A stretch of DNA of 18,325 nucleotides from Actinomycetes bacterium (GCA_023393755.1 JAEXCA010000153.1:1-18325); one strand, 5' to 3'. Shown: positions 1 through 6,684, counted from the stretch's first letter. Numbers and translations are program-made. Notes: a model not told the origin generated them from the sequence alone.

Positions 1-100
1 GCTCCGAGGGGGACGGGACGGGCGGGGTGACCGCGCAGGAGGCCAGCGTCAGCGCGGCCACAGCGGTGCCGAGCAGGTGGGGCAGTGACGACCGTGGCAT
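1..100 (-). CDS. Lipoprotein, N-terminal fragment (runs off the left edge)
   Basis: The reverse strand from the ATG at 100 encodes a short basic N-terminus, a hydrophobic stretch and a lipobox L-A-S-C, followed by a Pro/Ser-rich linker (AVTPPVPSPSE). This is the standard layout of a bacterial lipoprotein signal peptide cleaved by signal peptidase II, so the product should be anchored on the outer face of the membrane. A GGGAGA ribosome-binding site lies a few bases before the ATG. Only 33 residues are inside the window, so the mature domain and function cannot be assigned. It is divergent from the flavodoxin-like gene that starts at 227. Confidence 0.72.
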   Translation of the reverse strand, partial: MPRSSLPHLLGTAVAALTLASCAVTPPVPSPSE

Positions 101-226
101 GGGTCTCTCCCGTCATCCGGAAGCGTCCACGCTACCCGACGACGGCATTGCGCGGCCCGGCCGGTGCCGATCGGCCCGCGACACTAGACTCGGCCGGGTC
201 GTGAAAGCTCGTGGAGTGAGGTACCG

Positions 227-705
227 ATGACCCAGACCGGACGGACGCTGGTCGCGTTCTTCTCGTGGAGTGGCGCCACCCGGAAGGTGGCCGCCTGTCT
301 CGCCGAGCGGCTGGGGGCCGATCTCTTCGAGATCGTCCCGGTTGACCCCTACCCGCCCGACTTCGAAGCGACCATGCAGCGCGCTGAGGCTGAGTCCGCG
401 GCCGGGCCCGCCCCGGGATCGCGGCCGAACCGCCCGAGCTGAGCAGCTATGACACGGTCTTCCTCGGCTCGCCGGTCTGGACCATGAGCCCGCCCGGAAT
501 CATGCTCAGCTTCGTCGAGCGCGTGGACCTCAAGGGCAGGCTCGTGGTGCCGTTCGTCACCTCCGCCGCCACCGGGCTGAGCGGCATCACCGAGGCCTAC
601 CGGAAGGCGCTGCCCGGCGTGACGGTGGCCGACGGACTGGCGGTGCCGAACGGGGAGGCGGCCGACTGCAGCGCCCGGGTCGAGGAGTGGCTGGCCGCTG
701 GTTGA
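227..705 (+). pseudogene. Flavodoxin-like protein, frameshifted
   Basis: Two overlapping reading frames together give one flavodoxin-fold protein. The first (227-442) starts MTQTGRTLVAFFSWSGATRK, with the phosphate-binding loop S-W-S-G-A-T-R of the FMN site, and continues to DLFEIVPVDPYPPDF. It then runs out of frame. The second, ending at 705, supplies the rest: SSYDTVFLGSPVW, a typical second flavodoxin strand and loop, and a C-terminal helix. Adding one G to the GGG run at 404-406 would join the frames as A-G-A-R-P-G-I and give about 159 residues, a normal flavodoxin length. A GGAGTGAGG ribosome-binding site precedes the ATG. Either a recent inactivating deletion or a sequencing error in a GC-rich run is possible. 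Family members bind FMN and act as electron carriers or quinone/flavin reductases; which one cannot be told. Confidence 0.75.
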
Positions 706-955
706 GCAGTGACTCCCCGGAAGCGAGCCGACGAGTTCGTCAATTCGCCAGCGCGGAGCCGGCTGAGCGGTTAGCCTCGATGCAGGGAGGGCCGGATCCG
801 TCACCGTGACCGACGACCGGCACACCCGACCGTCAAGGTTGGGCCACGGCGGCCGGTGCGTCAACGGCGATTGCATCGGCTGCCCTCGTGGGACGGATCC
901 CGTTCGGACCGCTGGATCGCCATCGCGTTCCCTCAGCGCCGATCACCGCACGCCC
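706..955. other. Intergenic stretch without a convincing gene
   Basis: Between the flavodoxin-like gene and the hairpin downstream of cueP there is no reading frame with a recognisable protein. Open frames cross it on both strands because of the high GC content, but they show no family motif and conflict with the cueP gene. Nothing else was seen. Confidence 0.5.
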
Positions 956-1023
956 GGCTGCCTCCCGATCGTCGCCTGGCCCGCCCGTCAGGCGGTCGGC
1001 CGGCGCGAGATCGGGAGGCAGCC
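956..1023 (-). terminator. Long inverted repeat downstream of cueP, candidate terminator
   Basis: GGCTGCCTCCCGATC at 956-970 is the exact reverse complement of 1009-1023, a 15-bp perfect stem. The 38-base loop holds a smaller stem, CGCCTG at 973-978 with CAGGCG at 989-994. The element begins 4 bases after the cueP stop codon on the minus strand. There is no T-run, which is common for actinobacterial terminators. Terminator function is inferred from position and symmetry. Confidence 0.6.
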
Positions 1024-1027
1024 CGAC

Positions 1028-1654
1028 TCAGCCGAGCCGCAGGGTGGTGAGGCAGGTGGCGTCCTCAGCGTCCCGGGTGCTGATCGCAGTGGTGGCGGTA
1101 CGGCCTTCGTGCTCGACCGTGAGGTCGGCTTCGATACCCCGGGGCAGCCAGATCCCGACAAAGCCGTTGTCGTAGGTGCGCAGCTGGTCGGCCAGCACGG
1201 TTTCGCCGGTCGCCCGGTCCGTCACGGTGAGCTGGACGTCGGCGTTCTGCAACTCACCGAGGCAGGTGGTCAGGCTGTGGAAGTGGCAGTCGTGGTTCTG
1301 GTTCAGGTACGGAGCGAGCGAGAGGTAGAACTCGTCCTCCGGCATCGGCAGGGCCGCCTCGCGGCCCTGGTCCTCGCTGATCAGCAACTGGTCCGGCCGG
1401 ATCGAGGCGATCAGATCGGTCCGCCGTTCGGCGACCGGCGTGGCGTCGAGGCGTTCGATGATCTGCCGGGCGTCCAGACCGGCCAACTGATGGTCGGCGA
1501 GGAGTTCGAGCGCAGCATCGGTCGGCTGGCTGCCGGCCGGGCTGGTCGAGGAGGCCGGGACGGTCGCGGGCGCGACCGGGGTGGCCGCGCAGCCGGACAG
1601 GATGAGCCCGGTCGCCAGGGCGAGCAGGGTTGGGATCGTCGTGCGGGATGTCAT
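1028..1654 (-). CDS. cueP: CueP-family metal-binding lipoprotein
   Basis: 208 residues from the ATG at 1654. A 15-residue hydrophobic signal ends in the lipobox L-S-G-C (Cys22), followed by a Pro/Thr/Ser-rich linker, so the protein is exported and lipid-anchored. The remainder matches the CueP family: L-D-A-R-Q-I-I-E-R-L-D, the segment RPDQLLISED, the motif C-H-F-H-S-L-T-T-C-L-G-E (Cys123, His124, His126, Cys131), D-N-G-F-V-G-I-W-L-P-R, and a final C-L-T-T-L (Cys201). In Salmonella, CueP is a periplasmic copper-binding protein used in copper resistance; the conserved Cys/His set fits that role. An in-frame GTG 11 codons upstream was rejected because the signal peptide starts cleanly at this ATG. 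The upstream neighbour on the same strand is a histidine-rich DUF6153-type protein. Confidence 0.85.
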   Translation of the reverse strand: MTSRTTIPTLLALATGLILSGCAATPVAPATVPASSTSPAGSQPTDAALELLADHQLAGLDARQIIERLDATPVAERRTDLIASIRPDQLLISEDQGREAALPMPEDEFYLSLAPYLNQNHDCHFHSLTTCLGELQNADVQLTVTDRATGETVLADQLRTYDNGFVGIWLPRGIEADLTVEHEGRTATTAISTRDAEDATCLTTLRLG

Positions 1655-1752
1655 GGTTTCTCTTTCTGGTGGTCGACTGGGACGCACCGGCGTCGGCCGG
1701 GCGGAAGGGCGGGATCGGGGCGTGGTCGGGTACCACGTCCCGGTCGGGCCGA

Positions 1753-2205
1753 TCAGGTGCGACTGACGCAGAGAAGCTGAAGCGAGGGCGGTCGCGAGCG
1801 AACCGCCAGGGGAGTGGGGAGGCTCCGATCCCAGGAGGGCCGGCTGCCGAGGGCGGTCACCGATCGTGGCGGGCGCAGCGACACCATCGCCAGGAGCAGC
1901 AGGAACAGACAGGTCATGGCCAGGCCGAGCTGATGACCGTCCTGGGGTGGTGGTGCGACGAGGTTGAACTCCGGTCCGGTCCGAACCGCGTGGTGGAGGT
2001 GGGCGGCGGGCGGCTCGGCTGCGGCGGCGTCCGCGCCGGTGACCGTGCCCGACAGCGCCGGCGGGTGCCCGGCGGAGTGGTGCACCCCGAACCCGTGCAT
2101 GGCCAGCAGCCCCAGCACGACCGAGACGACCAGGACGGTTCCGGGCAGCAGCCGACGGGCCGGCCCGCGGCGGCCTCGGGGTGGTGCCGATCGTCCTTCG
2201 AACAT
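1753..2205 (-). CDS. DUF6153-type histidine-rich small membrane protein
   Basis: 150 residues from the ATG at 2205. A basic N-terminus leads to a first hydrophobic helix (about residues 20-40) containing MHGFGVHH. A His/Pro/Ala-rich loop with HLHH follows, then a second hydrophobic helix (about 93-110, CLFLLLLAMVSL) and a basic C-terminal tail. This layout is that of the actinobacterial DUF6153 family, whose function is not established. The clustered histidines in the extracytoplasmic loop, and cueP 98 bases downstream on the same strand, suggest a link to copper handling; that is inference. A TAGACT hexamer at 2220-2215 on the minus strand could be a -10 box just ahead of the start. Confidence 0.7.
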   Translation of the reverse strand: MFEGRSAPPRGRRGPARRLLPGTVLVVSVVLGLLAMHGFGVHHSAGHPPALSGTVTGADAAAAEPPAAHLHHAVRTGPEFNLVAPPPQDGHQLGLAMTCLFLLLLAMVSLRPPRSVTALGSRPSWDRSLPTPLAVRSRPPSLQLLCVSRT

Positions 2206-2234
2206 CTCGTTGCCAGTCTAGGTTGCGCGGCCGG

Positions 2235-2248
2235 GCGGCGCTCGCCGC
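2235..2248 (-). terminator. GC hairpin after the HAD gene
   Basis: GCGGC and GCCGC arms flank a four-base loop (GCTC) in the 61-base gap between the HAD phosphatase stop and the DUF6153 gene start. There is no T-run. The stem is short, so this could be chance in GC-rich DNA. Confidence 0.25.
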
Positions 2249-2266
2249 ACGGGCAGGAACCGGCTG

Positions 2267-3064
2267 CTACCGGGCGCCGGGAAGGATCTCGTCGAGGATC
2301 TCCAGCACACCGTCGGCGGTGTTGGGCGGAGCGATCCGGTCCGCCACCCGCCGAACCTCGGGGCGGGCATTGCTCATCGCGACCGCCAGGCCCACCTCGC
2401 GCAGCATCTCCAGGTCGTTGTGGTTGTCGCCGAAGGCCACGGCCTCGGCCAGGTCGATCCCCCAGCGGGCGGCCAGCCGGCGCAGGCCGTCGGCCTTGTC
2501 GTGGCCGGGGACGTTCAGGTCCACGTCCACCGGGCCGGCCACCACCGGAGTCACCCGCCCGGCGAAGACCTGCTCGAGTTCCCCGGCGACCGCGATCGGA
2601 TCCGGCACGTGGAGCGATGCCTTCACCAGGCCGTCGGCGACCGGCAGCAGGTCATCGAGCACCTCCAGCCGTGGGTAGTACCGGCGCCCCCAGGCCACGT
2701 CGTCCGGCCCGATCCAGGAGGGTGCCACCGCGCCGTGCGGTCCGGAGGCCAGGTAGGGGAGTCGTCGCCGGTCGAGGACGGCGATCAGCTCGCGGGCCAC
2801 CTCCGGCCGCGGCGGCGGCGCGAAGAAGGGGAGCTCATGGCCGACGTCGTAGACGAAGTGACCGTTCTCCGCGGCGTAGGCGACCTCGTCGTCGGGTTCG
2901 AAGAAGGAGCGCAGTTGCCAGTACTGGTTGCCGCTGGCCACCACGAACCGGACGCCGGCCCGGCGCATCCGCTCGCGCAGGCCGAGGAACCGCTCCCGGT
3001 CGTAGGTCTGATCCGGACGCAGGAACGTCCCGTCCATGTCGACGGCCACCAGTCGAACCCGCAC
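2267..3064 (-). CDS. Cof-type HAD phosphatase, SupH/YbiV-like
   Basis: 265 residues from the GTG at 3064, chosen because AGGGGA sits five bases upstream and the HAD core begins at once. All four HAD motifs are visible: D-M-D-G-T near residue 9 (nucleophile and acid/base Asp), the Ser in V-V-A-S-G-N-Q-Y, the Lys in G-H-D-K-A-D-G, and G-D-N-H-N-D-L-E for Mg2+. The S-G-N-Q-Y-W-Q-L-R-S-F-F segment and the following A-E-N-G resemble E. coli YbiV/SupH, a sugar-phosphate phosphatase of the Cof (HAD-IIB) group. It is expected to be a cytosolic Mg2+-dependent phosphatase; the substrate cannot be read from sequence. It is 49 bases downstream of the VOC gene on the same strand and may be co-transcribed. 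Confidence 0.88.
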   Translation of the reverse strand: MRVRLVAVDMDGTFLRPDQTYDRERFLGLRERMRRAGVRFVVASGNQYWQLRSFFEPDDEVAYAAENGHFVYDVGHELPFFAPPPRPEVARELIAVLDRRRLPYLASGPHGAVAPSWIGPDDVAWGRRYYPRLEVLDDLLPVADGLVKASLHVPDPIAVAGELEQVFAGRVTPVVAGPVDVDLNVPGHDKADGLRRLAARWGIDLAEAVAFGDNHNDLEMLREVGLAVAMSNARPEVRRVADRIAPPNTADGVLEILDEILPGAR

Positions 3065-3113
3065 CAACGTCCCCTGTCCTCGCCCACTCCTGCCCGGTCC
3101 GTCGATGCCGTGC

Positions 3114-3494
3114 TCAGTCGCCGTCCTGGATGACCAGCAGCATGGTGCCCTCCGGATCGCGCAGATAGGCGACCCGTTCACCCCAGGGGGTGTCCAGGGG
3201 CGGGACGACGACCGCCTTCCCGGCGGCGGTGGTCACGCCGTCCAGGTCGGGCACGTACAGGCAGACGTCGACCGCGTGCCCGGTGGCCGGCAGCGGGGTC
3301 TCGCCGTACATGGCCGGTCCGGTGCCGTTGCCGAGCGCGATCTGGCCGGTGCCGATCCGCAGGGTGAGGTACTGGGCCTCGCCCTGTTCCGGGAACCGGT
3401 AGGCGAGGGTGCCGGAGAGCACCCGCTCGTACCAGGCCCGGGTGCCGGCCAGGTCTGCGCAGTTGATGATCGGGAACACGTCGCCTCTGGGCAT
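3114..3494 (-). CDS. VOC-fold (glyoxalase/bleomycin-resistance-like) protein
   Basis: 126 residues from the ATG at 3494. The sequence follows the vicinal-oxygen-chelate pattern of two beta-alpha-beta-beta-beta halves: N-terminal VFPIINCADLAGTRAWYERV, and C-terminal DVCLYVPDLDGV followed by R-V-A-Y-L-R-D-P-E-G-T-M-L-L-V. The D-P-E-G near the end is the usual position of a metal-binding Glu. The matching His/Glu in the first strand is not obvious, so this may be a small-molecule-binding rather than a classic glyoxalase I protein. It lies between the GNAT and HAD genes on the same strand with gaps of about 50-60 bases, suggesting one transcription unit. Substrate unknown. Confidence 0.85.
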   Translation of the reverse strand: MPRGDVFPIINCADLAGTRAWYERVLSGTLAYRFPEQGEAQYLTLRIGTGQIALGNGTGPAMYGETPLPATGHAVDVCLYVPDLDGVTTAAGKAVVVPPLDTPWGERVAYLRDPEGTMLLVIQDGD

Positions 3495-3554
3495 TTCCCC
3501 GCGGTAGGCCGACGAGCGTCGTTTGTGGAAGGGGTGCGGGAGCCCGTGGCCGGA

Positions 3555-4142
3555 TCAGGCCGGCGTCAGGCGCATCACGATCCGCCGGGCGCCGCCCAGC
3601 ATCGACCCGGTGTCGGCGACCTTCGCGAACCCCGCCCGCTCGAACATCGATCGCAACCCCGGGTAGGCGTAGATCGCGTCGATCCTCTGGTCGGTGTCGA
3701 GCGGATAGGCCTCGATGGCCTCGGCTCGGTGGTCGCGGGCGAAGGCGACGGCGCCGTCGAGCAGGTGGGCGCCGATGCCCTGACGGCGATGCCCGGCCCG
3801 GGTCCGCAGGCAGAAGATCGACCACGGTTCGACCCCGTCCACCCTCGGGTACACCGTGGCGTCCTGGAGCTCGGCGACCTGGGCGCGGGGAGCGACACCG
3901 GCCCAGCCGACCACCTCGCCGTCGGCGTAGCCGAGGATCCCGGGCGCCGGCTCGCGGCCGCACAGTTCGAACACCAGGTCGCGGCGCTGCGCAGCGTCCA
4001 GCTTGGAGGCTGCCTTCGCGCCCAGCCGGTAGGTCAGGCACCAGCAGGCCTGGGCGTCGGGCCGGCGCTTGGGGCCGAGCAGCTCCACCACGTCCTCGAA
4101 GTCGGCCTGCGTGGCCGGCCGGAACTCGAGCTTCCTGTCCAC
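3555..4142 (-). CDS. GNAT-family N-acetyltransferase
   Basis: 195 residues from the GTG at 4142, with AGGAG at suitable spacing upstream. The acetyl-CoA pyrophosphate-binding motif is clear at about residue 118: R-A-G-H-R-R-Q-G-I-G-A-H-L (R/Q-x-x-G-x-G/A). It is followed by the helix LLDGAVAFARDH and the strand A-I-E-A-Y-P-L. The N-terminal part has a Trp/Cys-rich stretch (A-C-W-C-L-T-Y-R) seen in one GNAT subgroup whose members carry W-C at this position. The family transfers an acetyl group from acetyl-CoA to an amine; the acceptor cannot be predicted. It is the first gene of the minus-strand run and is divergent from the AraC-type regulator. Confidence 0.88.
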   Translation of the reverse strand: MDRKLEFRPATQADFEDVVELLGPKRRPDAQACWCLTYRLGAKAASKLDAAQRRDLVFELCGREPAPGILGYADGEVVGWAGVAPRAQVAELQDATVYPRVDGVEPWSIFCLRTRAGHRRQGIGAHLLDGAVAFARDHRAEAIEAYPLDTDQRIDAIYAYPGLRSMFERAGFAKVADTGSMLGGARRIVMRLTPA

Positions 4143-4238
4143 GGCGTCTCCTGTTCGCCGGCCAGCCTAGCTCTCCGGTCGGTGCCGCCGCGGCCCGGGA
4201 GTGAGAACGCAGGTCGTCACCCGGGATCGCTCGTCCTG

Positions 4239-4259
4239 CTGGTTGAGCTCGTCGAAACC
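4239..4259. repeat. REP-like intergenic palindromic element (single copy here)
   Basis: GGTTGAGCTCGTCGAAACC with flanking CT lies between two divergent genes. This string is familiar as a short repeat found many times between genes in several high-GC actinobacteria, usually written TGGTTGAGCTTGTCGAAACC. Only one copy occurs in this window, so the claim rests on recollection, not on repetition seen here. No function is known to me. Confidence 0.35.
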
Positions 4260-4426
4260 GCTGTCACCGGGCCGGCGCCTGCCTGCCGCAACCTGCCACC
4301 TGGCTGCCACGCCCGGAGAGGCTCCGCACCGACCTGGCCGAGCGCGCCGTCCCATCGGTATGAGGCGGGCGAAAACTCGCAAGAAAAGTCGAGTCCGCCG
4401 ACCGGGCACGCTTGTACGTTGGGCGC

Positions 4427-5374
4427 GTGATCCATCCCGCCCGCGCCGCGACGGCCAGGAAGTACGAGCAGAGCGTGCTTCCCGTGCTGGTCCATTGCGA
4501 GCAGCACCTCGACGAGCCACTGACGCTCGCCGACCTGGCCGCGATCGCCGGGTTCTCGCCGCACCACTTCCACCGGATCTTCCAGTACGTCACCGGTGAG
4601 GCGCCGAAGGAGTACCTGCGCCGGCTGCGGCTGGAGCGCGCCGTCTACCGCCTCAAGGTGAGCCCGGACAATGTGATCCGGATCGGCCTGGAGGCGGGGT
4701 TCCACACCCACGAGACCTTCACCCGCGCGTTCAGCCGCCGGTTCGGCATCACGCCCTCCGCGTTCCGCGGCGTCCTCCACGCCTTCCGCGCGGCGGCGTC
4801 CGACACCCTGACCAGCCGCACCTTCGACGGCTTCACCGAGGAGACTCCGCTCACCCTGCGCTTCGACCTGCGGAAGGAGCCGGTGAGCGTGGCGCGGACA
4901 CCGGCCCGGCAGCTGATCTTCGTCCGGCACCTCGGGTACGAGAACCTGCTCGCCGGGGGACGGTCCTTCCTCGACCTCTGGGACGAGGTCTTCGCCTACG
5001 CCGACGCGCACGGCATCGAGTACTCGCCCGCGACGCTGATCGGCATCACCCACGACGACCCCTACGTGACCGACGAGGAGCGGTTCCGGTTCGACGCCTG
5101 TCTGCCGGTGAACGGTCCGGTCAGGGTGAGCCACCCGGTCGGCTATCGCGAGCAGCCGGCCGGCATGTGCGTGGTGCGCCGCCACGCCGGCGGCCTGGAG
5201 GAGATCGCCAGGACCTTCGCCTACCTCGGCGTCGAATGGCTGCCGTCGGACGACTACTGGCTGGGCTCCGCGCCGCCCTTCGAGCTCTACCACTGCGAGT
5301 ACGTCGACGGCCGGCTCGAACGGCGCTGGACCGACGCCTACGTCCCTCTCGAACCCACCAGACGAACCGGATAG
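4427..5374 (+). CDS. AraC-family regulator with GyrI-like effector domain
   Basis: 315 residues from the GTG at 4427. An N-terminal AraC DNA-binding domain (about residues 12-110) has two helix-turn-helices: LADLAAIAGFSPHHFHRIFQ and the second around I-G-L-E-A-G-F-H-T-H-E-T-F-T-R-A-F-S-R-R-F-G. A C-terminal GyrI-like/BacT small-molecule-binding domain (about 145-310) follows, containing A-R-T-P-A-R and R-H-L-G-Y. This resembles the SoxS/Rob-with-GyrI arrangement, in which a bound ligand controls transcription. A TACGTT hexamer at 4415-4420 lies six bases before the GTG, so the mRNA may be leaderless; an in-frame TTG at 4412 overlaps this hexamer and was not chosen. The downstream SRPBCC gene starts 10 bases after the stop with its ribosome-binding site over the TAG, so the two form an operon. 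Confidence 0.88.
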   Translation: MIHPARAATARKYEQSVLPVLVHCEQHLDEPLTLADLAAIAGFSPHHFHRIFQYVTGEAPKEYLRRLRLERAVYRLKVSPDNVIRIGLEAGFHTHETFTRAFSRRFGITPSAFRGVLHAFRAAASDTLTSRTFDGFTEETPLTLRFDLRKEPVSVARTPARQLIFVRHLGYENLLAGGRSFLDLWDEVFAYADAHGIEYSPATLIGITHDDPYVTDEERFRFDACLPVNGPVRVSHPVGYREQPAGMCVVRRHAGGLEEIARTFAYLGVEWLPSDDYWLGSAPPFELYHCEYVDGRLERRWTDAYVPLEPTRRTG

Positions 5375-5384
5375 GAGCACCACC

Positions 5385-5819
5385 ATGAAGAGCTTCGAGT
5401 TCAGCGAGCAGATCGCCAGGCCGCCACAGCAGGTCTTCGAGGTGATCGCCGATCCGACCAGGGCGACCGCCTTCCTCGACAACATCACCGAGTGCATCAA
5501 GCTGACCGACGGCCCGATCGCGGTCGGTACCAGGTTCCGCGAGACCCGGGTGATGGGCGGGAAGGAGGCCAGCACGGAACTGTTGGTGACCGACCACGAG
5601 CCGTACACCCACGTCGGCGTCAGTTCCGAGGCCGAGGGCATCAAGGTGGTGTACCACTACCGGCTGGCACCGGAGGGCGGCGGGACCCGGCTCACCTGGA
5701 CCTGCGAGGTCGACGCCGGCGGCCTGCGCCGGATGATGCTGCCGCTGCTGGCCGGCATCATGAAGAAGGAGGACGGCGAGCACCTGCAGAGGCTGAAGGC
5801 GCACCTCGAGTCGGTCTAG
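5385..5819 (+). CDS. SRPBCC (START/Bet v 1-like) family protein
   Basis: 144 residues from the ATG at 5385; AGGAG overlaps the stop codon of the AraC gene. The N-terminus (FEFSEQIARPPQQVFEVIAD), a central strand region (T-R-F-R-E-T-R-V-M-G-G-K), the segment VVYHYRLAPEGGGTRLTW, and a long amphipathic C-terminal helix (KKEDGEHLQRLKAHLE) are typical of SRPBCC polyketide-cyclase/dehydrase-like proteins with a deep hydrophobic pocket. Members bind lipids or aromatic ligands, or act as small cyclases. Being co-transcribed with a ligand-sensing regulator suggests that it handles or senses the same kind of compound; this is inference. Confidence 0.85.
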   Translation: MKSFEFSEQIARPPQQVFEVIADPTRATAFLDNITECIKLTDGPIAVGTRFRETRVMGGKEASTELLVTDHEPYTHVGVSSEAEGIKVVYHYRLAPEGGGTRLTWTCEVDAGGLRRMMLPLLAGIMKKEDGEHLQRLKAHLESV

Positions 5820-5855
5820 GGGAACACTGGTGCGCCGGCCGGCGGTGCTGTCCGG

Positions 5856-6404
5856 TCAGAGGCTGAAGGGTCCGGGGAGCTTGCCGGAACTCCGCTCGTA
5901 CCTGACCGTCCACGGTTCGGCATCGGCGGCACGATGGGCGATGGTTGCGCGGTTCGCGTCCGCCGCGCTCTTGCGCAGGGCCGCCATCGCGGCCACGCAG
6001 CCCAGTTCGCCGTCCTTGGCCCGTGCGAAGAGATTGACCACGATCCGTCCGTCGCTGAACCGCTTGCCGCGATCGTGCCCGTCGACGTAGCCGAGCCCGC
6101 GCTCGTCCAGGTAGGCGTCGAGCCAGTCGCTCGCCTGGTCGATCAGGCGCCGGTCGTAGGCGCTGTTCCGGGTCGGGAACTGCACCACGACGTGGTCGTA
6201 GCGGTCCTCGTCGGCCTCGACGTACCCGTGCGCGAAGTAGGGCGCCACCAGCTCGTCGATGGGGGTGGTGGCGGGGCTCAGGCCGGTCTCCCGCAGCCGA
6301 CCCGCCCGGCCGAGGGTACCTTCGCGCACCACCCACTCACCGGTGGCACTGCTCGGCCAGACCTGGGCGAAGCGAGGCGGTTCGTCGGCCGTCACCAGTT
6401 GCAT
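5856..6404 (-). CDS. Hypothetical protein with possible WGR-like N-terminus
   Basis: 182 residues from the ATG at 6404; no strong ribosome-binding site was seen. I do not recognise the family with certainty. The first 35 residues (R-F-A-Q-V-W, then E-G-T-L-G-R-A-G-R) look like the start of a WGR-type fold, with L-G-R where W-G-R is usual. The middle carries Y-D-H-V-V-V-Q-F-P-T-R-N, and the C-terminal half has a charged segment and G-R-I-V-V-N-L-F-A-R-A. The protein is soluble, with no signal peptide or membrane helix. It is convergent with the SRPBCC gene (36-base gap), and its upstream side faces the 6503-6670 repeat cluster. Codon use looks normal, supporting a real gene. Confidence 0.65.
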   Translation of the reverse strand: MQLVTADEPPRFAQVWPSSATGEWVVREGTLGRAGRLRETGLSPATTPIDELVAPYFAHGYVEADEDRYDHVVVQFPTRNSAYDRRLIDQASDWLDAYLDERGLGYVDGHDRGKRFSDGRIVVNLFARAKDGELGCVAAMAALRKSAADANRATIAHRAADAEPWTVRYERSSGKLPGPFSL

Positions 6405-6502
6405 GGCGGGCAGCCTAGTGGCTGCGCTCTTCGGCTGGATGCCGGTCCTTCCCAGCTGACGACCACAGGCCTCCGCGGCCCAGGGCCGGTCAGCAGGGAA
6501 AC

Positions 6503-6523
6503 GCGCCCGCAGAGATTGTCGAT
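6503..6523 (+). repeat. Copy 1 of the 20-bp intergenic repeat (forward)
   Basis: CCCGCAGAGATTGTCGAT matches the shared core (G)TCCGC(A/G)GAGATTGTCGTT. It is the most left-hand of four copies between two minus-strand genes. Copies 1 and 2 start 51 bases apart in the same orientation. Confidence 0.7.
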
Positions 6524-6553
6524 ACCAGCCTCGCCGCTCCAGGTGGATCCAGC

Positions 6554-6574
6554 GCGTCCGCGGAGATTGTCGTT
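6554..6574 (+). repeat. Copy 2 of the 20-bp intergenic repeat (forward)
   Basis: GTCCGCGGAGATTGTCGTT. With copy 3 it forms a 19-bp imperfect inverted repeat (one mismatched position) around a 22-24-base loop, enough for a stable hairpin or cruciform. Confidence 0.75.
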
Positions 6575-6596
6575 CTCAGGGCCTAACGTGGTCTGG

Positions 6597-6616
6597 CAAC
6601 GACAATCTCTGCGGAC
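6597..6616 (-). repeat. Copy 3 of the 20-bp intergenic repeat (inverted)
   Basis: CAACGACAATCTCTGCGGAC is the reverse complement of the core GTCCGCAGAGATTGTCGTTG. It pairs with copy 2. Confidence 0.75.
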
Positions 6617-6650
6617 GGAGTTGCGCGGTGCCGTCTCAGGTCCGCTGACA

Positions 6651-6670
6651 GCAACCATCTCTGCGGACGC
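6651..6670 (-). repeat. Copy 4 of the 20-bp intergenic repeat (inverted, diverged)
   Basis: GCAACCATCTCTGCGGACGC keeps the TCTCTGCGGACG half of the unit exactly, while the other half has changed. It starts 54 bases after copy 3 and ends 15 bases before the stop codon of the next minus-strand gene, so the cluster lies directly downstream of that gene. Confidence 0.65.
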
Positions 6671-6684
6671 AGGCCGCCGAATCC

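Noticed and set aside
1131..1145. ATACCCCGGGG string reminiscent of a CsoR operator
   Set aside because: It lies inside the cueP coding region near the 3' end, not in a promoter, and matches only part of a CsoR site.
806..1780. Plus-strand open frame of 324 codons beginning with a Cys-rich segment
   Set aside because: It runs through the 15-bp inverted repeat and antisense to cueP, and only the first 25 residues look unusual. Not supported as a gene.
1630..3168. Very long plus-strand open frame (512 codons) rich in Arg, Pro and Gly
   Set aside because: It is antisense to the CueP, DUF6153 and HAD genes, has low-complexity composition typical of GC-rich shadow frames, and shows no family motif.
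3036..4430. Plus-strand open frame of 464 codons across the VOC and GNAT genes
   Set aside because: Antisense shadow of two well-supported minus-strand genes; no domain recognised.
4217..5644. Minus-strand open frame of 475 codons opposite the AraC and SRPBCC genes
   Set aside because: The plus strand encodes two clear families in an operon with proper ribosome-binding sites; the minus frame has no motif.
5787..5869. 13-base direct repeat CAGAGGCTGAAGG at 5787-5799 and 5857-5869
   Set aside because: Each copy lies within coding sequence of a different gene on opposite strands, and the repeat is short; most likely coincidence.
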